The position numbers were made by a program, and so were the translations under genes. The notes beneath the pieces are model-generated. The model was given only the letters and a program-made list of their open reading frames with translations, ran no database searches and had not been told where the DNA came from. From Steinernema hermaphroditum (Eukaryota > Nematoda > Chromadorea > Rhabditida > Steinernematidae), in NCBI GenBank assembly GCA_030435675.1, contig CM059623.1, positions 5,668,012 through 5,732,011 on the forward strand: a stretch of DNA of 64,000 nt. Direction: 5' to 3'. Of the stretch, positions 54,910-64,000 are shown one piece after another. Numbering within the stretch: the first letter of the stretch is position 1; each line of letters opens with the position of its first letter.

Positions 54910-56931
54910 TCACAACTGCTGTGTTGAGTTTCCGTTGTACCGGGCTTCTTCGTCGGAATCGTCGCCCTCGCGTCTGTCGTGGAGGCCACGCACGTTACCC
55001 AACTAAACAAACAAAAGGAATTAAGGAGGGACCGATTGTTTGCACATCTGACATGGGAATCGAACACTTAAGACCGTCCTATCCATACACGTCCATAGTG
55101 ACAAGTACGATGAAAAAAAACACAATAGCACACTCACACCATGCACTTACGGAGTTGTTGCTCGTTGGTTTGGTTCCTCCACTTGCACTTGGAGAACGTG
55201 TGGTGGGAGTCGCGGGGGTGTTGGCCGTGGATCCCGTCAGTGGCACAGTTCCCGTGATGTAGCCGAACAGCGACGTAACCAGCTGGTACACGAGATTCAG
55301 CGGCGTCAATAAAAGCGTTTGCAGGAATGCCAAATAGCCGGACGCGGATACAGCACCATCGGCGACATTTCCGCGGGAAGATAAAGAACCACTGGCCTAA
55401 AGAACGCAGTATTACCATATGAGTAGGGTAACGAAAGAAATGTAAGCAAGGCAGTGTCACGCTTCGAGCAGGGGGAAGAACTAAGAGGAACTGAAATTTA
55501 TTTTAAGGACTATATTACTATGATATAATAAAACAGTAGTTCACTGAATGTGATCATTGAAGAGATACGAGAGGAAACCACCGGTATCGGCTACAGAGAC
55601 CACAAATCTACACCGCTTCTCCACGGGGGCTTCTTCATTCCGTCGACGCTTCGGTCGGAGCCTGGGCTTCTTGATTCAGTACACCCGTACTTCCAAGGCC
55701 CTACGAAGGAGAAGCTCAGTTTTAGTGCAAAAATGGTAATAAAGCATAGTAACCATTCACAGTGCGAAACCCCTGATATAACAGTAACAGATCTTACCGA
55801 AACAGCCAAGATGGTAGCAGATGGAGTCAGTCCGAGAGCCAGCAGAGATTTGTTGTAATCGTTCAACTCGAGGCGCGGGTACATCTGAACCAGGTAGAAG
55901 GGATCGGGCTGGCGACCATCCTCCTTGATAGCATCCACCACTGCTTGTAAATTCTCAGCGGAAGAAAACTGCTTGACGAGGGTTGAACCATTGGAGAACT
56001 TCACTTGAATTCGGCACTGATCGCTGGAATAATAATCTTGCAATGCAATCTTGTTAGACGCCTCAACATACGTTGGGATCGGCTTCATGACCGGAGCAGG
56101 AGCTGGAGCTGCTGCAGGAACCTCAATATGGGCCTTCTTTGCGCGCTCTTCACGGTCCATCTTAATCTGTTCTCGGAGGCGCTTCAATTGTGCCTCATTA
56201 TCCGCTTTCTCGCGACGACGCTGTTCCAAAGCTTCAAGAACTTCGCGATCCTTCTGTTCTTCTCGCGCCTTAAGCATTGCTTGACCGTCCTTTCGGCGCT
56301 CAATTTCCTTTTGCTTCTTTTCCTCCATTTCCTGCTGTTCTTTTTCTGCCTTTTTTTTCGCCAGTAGATCTTTTGCATACTGTTGCTTCTCCTCCAAGGA
56401 CATCTGGCGACCCTCCAAGTCATCAGCACCATTCCTCTGAGCCTTCAGAATCTTCTTCGGCTTCTCGCCCTCAATCGTCTTATTGAAATCTTCTACAGTT
56501 TTGCCGAATTCCTCAACAAAACGCTCCATCGTAATCCCGCTAACAGCGGTGATAACTTTTAAAGGGCCAGCGTCTTTGCCGATGACGTAAAGAGCTGGGA
56601 TAAGAGGCGTAGGATCTAAAAACAGAAATTAGAGAGATCACGCCATTGGATGCGTACAGATATTGGCAAAATGTTTTGCGTCTTCGGTTCCCGTCTTCAG
56701 CCGAATCGCAATGAAGTTCACATCGAACTGATCAGTGTCCACTTCCTCCAGAACTTTGTTAAACTGGGCATCGTTGGTGGTTTCGCTCTCTGAAACGGCA
56801 AATGTTGCAAAAGTACTTAATCATCACGCCACAAACTCACCTCCAGCGTTGTAAATATAAACGAGGAACAGCGCCTGCTTACTACGGCACTTTTCAATGG
56901 CGACAGCGATCGAACCGTCAAACCATTCCAT
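54910..56931 (-). CDS. ubxn-4: UBXN4-like UBX protein of ER-associated degradation
   Basis: Five exons for the long form: 56931-56841, 56789-56658, 56615-55798, 55396-55151, 55002-54910, giving 459 aa. The N-terminal thioredoxin-like region starts MEWFDGSIAVAIEKCRSKQA and includes YPTPLIPALYVIG. A long charged coiled coil (EEKQQYAKDLLAKKKAEKEQ) follows, then the UBX domain (CRIQVKFSNGSTLVKQFSSA, LVQMYPRLELNDYNKSL), a hydrophobic hairpin (AFLQTLLLTPLNLVYQLVTS) and the family's C-terminal signature YNGNSTQQL. UBXN4/erasin anchors p97/CDC-48 at the ER through the hairpin. An alternative last exon (55700-55635) would end the protein without the hairpin. It is upstream of the deubiquitinase in the same direction. 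Confidence 0.92.
55497..55700 (-). other. Alternative last exon and proximal poly(A) signal of ubxn-4
   Basis: After the UBX exon ends at 55,798 with GTAAGA, a TTCGTAG acceptor at 55,701 opens a phase-0 exon encoding GLGSTGVLNQEAQAPTEA and stopping at 55,637-55,635. AATAAA follows on the same strand at 55,502-55,497. This gives a form without the membrane hairpin. Transcript evidence is needed to confirm use. Confidence 0.55.
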
Positions 56932-57834
56932 TTCGAAGGGATCTGCAAAATTGCTCACATTATATCCGAAAGAAATTTAAAAAGGTTCGCCGAGTAAAAC
57001 CGGCACTTCTTCAAGAACTACCCATGACGAAGAACATGGAAACGGCGAAAGATCGCATGATAGCAAATAAAGCACGAAAAATAAAGTGTAACCGATGCAT
57101 CATTGCGTTGGAACGGTGCAAACTCAAGATCTTCCATCAGTTGCCGCAATATTGAAACTTGGAGGTGTGAAAGGGTATCGAAAAATTGTCACAAAACATC
57201 GCATTGAAGTCAATTTTGCAGGAGTTTCAGATTTTCAATGTGCACAACCCGAATAAGCGGTAATTGGTCATCACCAGGTGGCGTCACACGCAGCAACAGG
57301 AGGAGGAGCGAGCGAAAAATCGGAAAACACGTCGGCCTCTGACGTTTACCGGAGGGTCACGGAGCGAAAAAGGTTTCGTTTGAAAGCGGATTCCGTCGGA
57401 ATCGAGCCTCTCCGTTTGGCGACGCTCTGGGGGTCGCGGGATCTGAAGATCCGAAGGATCAGAAGCGATGAGATTTATGCAGTGACGAGGAAAGTCAGTC
57501 CGAGGTTGCGGTGTTCCCAACAAGCTCATCGCCAAAGAACTGATTTTTTTGATTTTTCGAAATGAAAGAAGCGATGCGTCAATATGTCCATTTTCGCATT
57601 TCTTCCCCCCTTTCCATGTTGGAGCTCTTCTGCAAGCTCCAGGAAGTTGCACAACTACAACTACACTCTTAGAATCTATCCACGTAATCTGCAATCAAGA
57701 AAGGAGAAAGTATATGGCGCCTAAAGTAGAGCTTCTGATTGCTGCTATTTTCCGCGAGCCGTGGCTTTCTTCTTTTCCTATTGCGTAACGGGTTGATATT
57801 TATTTACTTCCAGAACTTTCCAGCCTTCTTCCCG
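56932..57834. promoter_or_regulatory. Divergent promoter region, ubxn-4 to TFIIH p62
   Basis: About 900 bp between genes transcribed apart. A TTTTGCAG site 14 nt before the ubxn-4 ATG is a likely trans-splice acceptor, as is ACTTTCCAG about 13 nt before the p62 ATG. The remainder shows only short frames on both strands. Confidence 0.45.
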
Positions 57835-59868
57835 ATGAGCGCGTCTGCTTTGCTCATTAGCGTCGATGATGTCAAATATCGAAGTGCTGGATCGGGAAGG
57901 TCTCCAATCGGGGTTCTCAGCATTTACGGCGATCGGATCGAGTGGAAGGACAATGCTTCGCACAATATTCTGATCCTAAAGATCGAGGAAATCAAGGGTT
58001 TGCCATTTGTTGGACTTGCTTCATAATGGGCTAACGTTCTCTAAGGTCAAAGAATATCGCAGCCAAACAAAAGCAAGGTCCAGATGCAGATCATTCGTAG
58101 CAACGATGAGCACAGCACATTCATGTTCGTGAAACCCAACGCGACCCGCGAAGAGCTTTTGAAGATCCGCGGTGAGCTCATCGACGTGCTTCAGAATACG
58201 CTCGTCGCTCATCGACAGCTTGCAGCTAAGGTACCTTCGAACGTCGATTTCCTGATAGCAGCTTTTGAGTTTAGAAGGTCGGCGAATTAGAAAAGGCTAA
58301 CAACAATTCCGAGAAGGAGAAAATCCTGACAGAAAATAAGTACTTGCTCGACCTCTACAGGCACTTGGTCGCTTCAAAGCTAATCACTCCCAGTGAATTC
58401 TGGTCAGAATACATCGACAATGTAAATTTCTATCGCCGTTTGCACTTACTAGCAAACTCATTTTGTAGGCAGAATGTGTACACGAAGGGAAACTTGGAGT
58501 TTCCGGCGCCTTCCTGAATTCGATAGCCCAAATCGACGGTATAAACGGTGTCCGTCTTGTCCTGAATCCTGACGTGATCGATAGTATATTCAAAACGTTT
58601 CCAGCAAGTTAGTTGAGATCCTATTCATAGTAACTTGCTGAGCTCTTGTTTAGTTGAGCGGAAACACTATGAACTCGTTCCCCATCAAATGACAGATCAG
58701 CAGTTTTGGACGAAGTTTTTCCACTCTCACTATTTCCACCGTGATCGCCAAGCCAACCCGAATCCCGACGATCCTTTTGTTGACTGTATTCAATCTGATG
58801 ATGTCGGTAAGGTTCTTAGCCCACTTGTTTGATTTGATCTACGTCTTCAGATATGGACAAACAGAAAACAACGGCATTCGTTAAAAAAGCTCTTGACGAT
58901 AAGTTCCTCGACGATGATATGGGCATTCTTGAAGGCCAGGTAAGGAAGGGCTGGATTTTGAACCGCTGCACAGGTTTCTTTTAGGATGAAGACCGGCCAG
59001 TTCAGAAATGTAACGATAACAAGCACTTGCTACTACGTCGATGTAACTATCAGTCAGGCCGAATTCTTCACACCGCTCTTGGGAATCGGTGGAGCGAATT
59101 GTCAAAGAATAGAAGCGGTCCCACATTTCCCTTAAATGGGATAACAGCAGAAGCAACATTGAGCACACAGCCGTCATCATCAACTAGTGCATCGGGAACT
59201 AGCTCTAGCGTCCTCGATGGCGACGACATTGTTGTCGACAGTGAAGCTCTGAATGTTGACAGAGATGCCATGAATAGATATCTTGCTGGCGTGGACTTGG
59301 ACCCTGTAGCTCGAGAGAAGACAGTGCCACTCGAAGAAGCTGCGAGAATCAGAGACCTCATGCTGCGGATAAACAAGCCGAAGCGTGAAGGCGGTCACCT
59401 AGAAAGGTTTAAGTCCCTTATGGCCTCGGGAAACGATCCGTTCCACATGAGCCGAGAGAAACTGATGAGTACGAAAGCGCGATCCTACGTGCCCACAGAT
59501 CTCACTCAAGCGAACCTGAATGAGCTGATGTCCCTTTACGACTCGACATACGAACTGGTCAAGCACTTCTGGGTTTGTTTCCCACCGCGGACAGCTGAGA
59601 TGGAGAAAAAGGTGCGTGTTGCTGGTGGAACCTGGTAACAGTCGACTCTTTCAGCTGCAGAAAATGTCGGAAACCCTTAATAAGTACCGCCAAGAATCTC
59701 TCCTACCGGTAGTGAAAGATTTTGGACAACACAATGTGAGTGACTCTAGGGGCAATTACTCCCTCTTACCACTGCTTGTTGCAGATGCACGGAGCCTTCG
59801 AACTGGTGGACACTGCGCTGAAACGGTATGCGCAGTTCGTGGAAAGACGAGCAATGTTGAACGGGTAA
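57835..59868 (+). CDS. gtf-2H1: TFIIH core subunit p62 (GTF2H1)
   Basis: Nine exons: 57835-57997, 58046-58230, 58275-58421, 58469-58607, 58654-58806, 58851-58939, 58985-59611, 59655-59735, 59785-59868, giving 555 aa, close to the usual ~550. An N-terminal PH-like domain (GVLSIYGDRIEWKDN, ILILKIEEIKGQRISQPNKS) precedes two BSD domains (LVASKLITPSEFWSEYI; MTDQQFWTKFFHSHYFHRDR) and helical C-terminal segments. p62 is a structural subunit of TFIIH, used in transcription initiation and nucleotide-excision repair. It is first in a tight same-strand series with the cyclophilin and SF1 genes, 160 bp from the next start. Confidence 0.93.
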
Positions 59869-60027
59869 CTTTCATATTTTGTTAGTGCAATTGTTTTGTT
59901 GGCATAAAGACTTCTACTTGTTTGGCTCGCCTACGGTACTATCGTCTTCGTACTGGTTTCACATCTGCTGCGTTGTTATCTAACGCTCCGTGAGGGCTTC
60001 AATGTGGTATTAAACGTGTTTGCAGAA

Positions 60028-61194
60028 ATGGCAGCGCCGTCGAACTATCCGCACAACCGCAAGCGAACGCTCTACGTGGGAGGATTCGGAGATGAAGTTG
60101 ACGAGGAAATGTTGAAACTCGCCTTCACAACTTTCGGAGAGATTGTGGCAGTGTCCATTCCCCTTGACTACGAAAGCGGGAAACACAGAGGATTTGGGTG
60201 GGGGACTTCTGCGGACCTTTATAACCTCGGCTTTTTCAGGTTCGTCGAGTTTGAGCTGGCGGAAGATGCCGCCGCCGCCATCGACAATATGCACCAGTCG
60301 GAGCTGTTTGGCAAGGCTATCCGCTGCAACTTCGCGAGACCACCGAAGGCCACCGAGAAGAGTAGTCGTCCTGTTTGGGCCGACGATGAATGGCTTAAGC
60401 TCTATGGACGGGTAGGTCCCCACGTGTTACGGTGGTTATACGGTATGTCTAGGGATCTGGCCAATCGGGCGCCCTCTCTGAAGCAGTTGTCGGCGAAGAA
60501 GACGCACAAGTCGACGAGAATGCCGAGAAAGTCGGCCCGTCCGCTGCCTCCAATGCACTGCCACGAGTGTTCCTGGGCGTGAAAATCGGCATTCGCTATG
60601 TTGGAAGAATCGTGATAGAGCTACGGACAGATGTGACGCCGAAGACGGCGGAAAACTTCAGAGCGCTGTGTACCGGTGAGAAAGGGTTCGGCTACGAAGG
60701 TATATTCGATTTTCCACGCGAAGAGACCAGTTCTGTGTTCAGGATCAAAATTCCATCGCGTTATCCCGAAATTTATGATTCAAGGAGGCGACTTCACAAA
60801 GGGCGACGGAACCGGTGGCAAATCCATTTATGGGGCGAAGTTCGCCGACGAAAACTTTACTGTAGGCTTAAGAAGATCTTGTATGTTGTGCTAACTGGTG
60901 GTTTCAGCTAAAACACACCATGCCCGGGACTGTTTCCATGGCTAACTGTGGGCCTAACACGAATGGATCTCAGTTCTTCATTTGCACAGAAAAAACGGAC
61001 TGGCTTGACGGTAAACACGTGGTATTCGGACACGTCCTGGAGGGCATGAACATCGTTCGACAGATCGAAGCCCAGGGCACACCTGGTACTGGAAAGACTC
61101 ATATGCAGGTAGGATTTGCGGCGAGTGCATTTATGTAATCGAATTCGAATTCTCCTTGCAGATCGTAATTGCCGAATGCGGAGAGCTGCAGTAG
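60028..61194 (+). CDS. cyn-13: Cyclophilin E: RRM plus peptidyl-prolyl isomerase
   Basis: Six exons: 60028-60197, 60240-60415, 60487-60699, 60743-60861, 60908-61108, 61162-61194, giving 303 aa (human PPIE 301). The start ATG is chosen because TTTGCAG ends 3 nt before it, and the protein begins like the family. The RRM shows [15 protein letters not shown] and [20 protein letters not shown]. The isomerase domain keeps [36 protein letters not shown] and VIAECGEL with catalytic Arg, Phe, Gln, Trp and His present. Cyclophilin E acts in spliceosomes and binds poly(A)-type RNA and MLL-type proteins. The junction after exon 2 is placed to keep frame and is slightly uncertain. Confidence 0.93.
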
Positions 61195-61524
61195 ATGGTT
61201 CGTGGAAGCGCTCTTTGCATTTACTGTGTTGTTGTTAATTTGTGCATATAAAACCTGGTCGTGTCCAATTGGTGATATTTACGCGCGTTTGAGTACGCTG
61301 AGATACTTCATTTTTGCGCTGTTGACGGTGGATGAAGGTGACCGCTGTCGATTGGGTTTCTTTTCGTATTGGTTTTGCTAGTGGTCCCAAGCGGAAGAAT
61401 GGCGCGATGAAAATGAGTTTTTTAGAATCGATTTCCATCTGCGGCGTGGTCGTGCATCGCTTTGCTCCGCAAGCGCATTTATTGCTGAGTTTGCACCTTT
61501 TTGAAGTTCCGAGTGTATTCCAGA
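61195..61524 (+). promoter_or_regulatory. Intercistronic-like gap before SF1
   Basis: 330 bp, T-rich, with TATTCCAG directly abutting the SF1 start (one base before ATG), a typical trans-splice acceptor position. It may be an operon spacer or a short promoter. Confidence 0.45.
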
Positions 61525-63987
61525 ATGGGCGGCGAACGCGGAAAGAAAAGTACCGGTGGCAACACCGAGCCAATGCCTTTTGTGCGCAAATGGGGCAGTT
61601 CCGGCAGTGGACTCAGCAGCGCCGGAGGCCCACCAGTGGAACCTACTCAAGCTTCCTTTAATGCCAATCCAGTCGCACCTGTGTGCTACGACGATATTGT
61701 TGCTGGACCTGCTCCGCCTCCTCCAGATGCAGGATACGGTAATGAAGACTTCTCGTCTTCGCGCTCTGAGAAGGATCGCGATCGTCGTGATAAGGATCGT
61801 GGAGACCGCGATCGCCGTCGGGATCGGGATCGAGACCGTGAACATCGCCGCCGGTCCCGTTCTCGTGACCGTGGAGACCGACGCCGCCACCGTTCCAGAA
61901 GCAGCTCCCAGGATCGCGACCGTGATCGTCGCCGTCGCCGCGAGCGTAGTCGCTCTCAAGAGCGTCGCCGCGACAGAAGTCGGTCGCCGGTTGCGAAGAA
62001 GGAAAGGATTAAGACCGAGTCGCCGGCTCCCCAAGAAGGAAGACAGTCGACTGAGCCCTCCGGCGGGCTATTCCCGATCGGACTGAAGGGACCTCAGCCG
62101 GCCAACTCTCTTCTAGCTCGACCTGACAGTAAGACACTTCATTCTGGGTCACAGTTCACCCTTTATTTCAGTTGCTCCCGAAGAATCGGCCCGCGAGGCG
62201 CGTCGAAGGGAGCGTAAATCGAGATGGAGCTGCACGAAATCGTTCGTTCCTGGAATGCCAACGATCCTTCCGTCCGACCTGAGCGAAGAGCAACGTCAAG
62301 GCTATCTACGTAAGTTTCTTTTTGTTTTCTTGCACCATTACTCCCCTCCCCCTCCCTGTGAACGATGGATGATTCTCCACGGAACGAGGGTTTGTTTAAC
62401 ATTCCTATATTTGTAGTTCGATGTGTACCGTACTAATGCTTTTGGGGGCTTGCCCCCACTTACTGTTTTAGTGCAACTCGAGATTGAAGAAGCCACACGG
62501 AAGCTGCGTTTGGGCGACTTCATGGGTAATCCAGATCCAAAGCAACGGTAAGTATTCCTCAGAACAAATACTCAATATCAGCATTGTGATTGGTCGAATG
62601 ATATTTAGACTCAGATCTACACATCAATCGAAGATGATTGTGGATTTGTTTTCTTTCCTCTTTATTTACTGATAATATTTCCTTGAACCTTACAGGTCCT
62701 CCCTAAATCGTTACCATGATCTAGCCTAATCTTCGGGTTCGGTTTGATGCCATGCACCTGATAAATAAGTTTTAGACATCTAAAGATTCGCGAAGCAACG
62801 CTGCCGCCGCTCTAACTAATCCTAATTTACTTCTTTTCAGCTTTTAGGCGGGCGTTATTCTTAGAATCATACCCACCCCTCCCCCATTAAAATTCTTTTA
62901 GGAATTTTTTAGATTTTATTTTGTTGTATTATTCCGAGTTTCTTTTCAGGTCGCCATCTCCGGAACCCATCTATGACAGCAATGGCAAGCGGCTGAACAC
63001 GCGTGAGATTCGTAAGCGTCAGGAGTTGGAGCAGCTTCGCCACGAGAAGATTCAGAATCTTTTGAAAGTCAATCCGAACTACAAGCCACCTGCTGACTAC
63101 AGGTATGATATCAACGTTGACGTGTGAGTTTCACACTCTGCTTTCAGGATGCCTAACATTCGGCTGCACGACAAGGTTTGGATTCCACAGGAGGAGCATC
63201 CAGAAATCAACTTTGTCGGTCTTTTGATCGGCCCTCGTGGCAATACTCTCAAGGCGCTCGAAACAGAGGTGAGTCGGGAATTATATTACATTCTCACAGT
63301 ACGTCTTATTTAGACTGGTGCCAAGATCATAATTCGTGGTAAAGGATCCGTGAAAGAAGGAAAACTTGGACGCAGAGAAGGTCCGATGCCTGGAGAGAAT
63401 GAACCTCTCCACGCCTATGTTACCGGTACTGATTCGAACACAATCAAGAAAGCCTGCGAGAAGATCAAGAACATTATCAACGAAGCTCTGAACATTCCTG
63501 ATGGCCAGAATGAGCTGCGGAAGCTGCAGCTTAGGGAGCTCGCTCTGCTCAACGGCACTCTCCGACCCGAAGATGCCGTCAGTGGCGTCCGTTGCTCGAA
63601 CTGTGGAAGTGATCAGCACAAGAGTTACGAATGTCCAGATGCCCCCAACGTCACCGCCAACATCATCTGTTCCATGTGCGGTGGTGCTGGCCACATCGCT
63701 AGGGATTGTAAAACTCCTCGCACTGCTATCATCGGCCAGAATGGTGAAGTCGTAGGGATGGACGACGAGGTTTGTTCAAAAGTTTCTTACCGTCCACTCA
63801 TGCTCGGTTTCAGTACTCCGCTTTGATGGCTGAACTCGGTGAACAGCCCAAGGACGCTCCGATCGTGCGCGTGAACTTGACACAACGACAGCAGCCGCAA
63901 AACTACAGCTGGGGAGCAGCAGGAGGTGCCGTTGGCTCGCAATGGCACACCGATCCATCGGCTGCAGGTAACGTGACTATCGTATAA
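61525..63987 (+). CDS. sfa-1: Splicing factor SF1/branchpoint-binding protein
   Basis: Exons 61525-62128, 62172-62309, 62472-62547, 62950-63102, 63148-63268, 63314-63769, 63814-63968 or to the stop at 63,987. The N-terminus carries a long Arg/Asp and Arg/Ser repeat tract (about residues 79-150), then the U2AF-binding KSRW motif (ERKSRW), SF1 helix-hairpin region, KH-QUA2 (NFVGLLIGPRGNTLKALE, GAKIIIRGKGSVKEG) and two CCHC zinc knuckles (CSNCGSDQHKSYEC, CSMCGGAGHIARDC). SF1 recognises the intron branchpoint in early spliceosomes. GCTGCAG|GTAACG at 63,968 is a good splice donor, so the short read-through to a stop at 63,987 is probably intronic and the proline-rich C-terminus continues off the window. 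Confidence 0.92.
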
Positions 63988-64000
63988 GCTTAATTCGAAG

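Noticed and set aside
1..64000. CRISPR arrays, bacterial operons or prophage
   Set aside because: All recognisable genes are eukaryotic with spliceosomal introns. Repeats are transposon inverted repeats, not spaced direct repeats.

Overview
The window is chromosomal DNA of a nematode, probably rhabditid-like; the species cannot be named from the sequence. The evidence is a sperm-specific MSP-domain protein of the SSP type, dense intron-bearing genes with very short introns (mostly 38-51 nt, ending in TTTCAG-like acceptors), AATAAA signals just after stop codons, and acceptor-like TTTCAG/TTTGCAG sites immediately upstream of several start codons, as expected for spliced-leader trans-splicing. 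Coding exons of the host genes are GC-rich, while the transposon islands are AT-richer.

Layout. 0-4.6 kb: the 5' half of an SGSM/RUTBC-type RUN-TBC gene (tbc-8-like) on the minus strand, with long introns; its TBC domain lies beyond the left edge. 4.6-14.4 kb: almost 10 kb with no convincing coding sequence. 14.4-21.9 kb: a compact block with a Cdc25 phosphatase (-), a Skp1-related protein (-), an SSP sperm protein (+) and a PHLPP-like PH/LRR/PP2C protein (+). 21.9-30.2 kb: a MADF-domain gene (-) whose three coding pieces are pulled apart by nested transposons: a Tc1/mariner-like element holding both a MULE (9-bp duplication) and a palindromic element (TA duplication), plus a second palindromic element at an exon edge. 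30.3-33.4 kb: more palindromic elements, one carrying tRNA-like A/B-box modules, and an 844-bp element with a 10-bp duplication inside an open reading frame. 33.8-41.5 kb: TAF8-like (-) and TAF10-like (+), the two halves of one TFIID histone-fold pair, head to head around about 6 kb of transposon debris that includes a second tRNA-module palindrome and a nearly intact DDE transposase gene.

41.6-64 kb is compact again: a citron-like C1/PH/CNH coiled-coil protein without a kinase (-), a CHIC cysteine-rich palmitoyl-type protein (+), then a minus-strand run transcribed leftward (UBXN4-like ERAD factor, USP32/CYK-3-like deubiquitinase, ADAM-like pseudo-protease) and a plus-strand run (TFIIH p62, cyclophilin E, splicing factor SF1/BBP). 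The spacing and acceptor sites in both runs suggest operons. SF1 probably continues past the right edge.

Most exon boundaries below come from reading-frame continuity, splice consensus and remembered family alignments. No homology search or transcript data was available, so start sites and a few small exons remain inferences.
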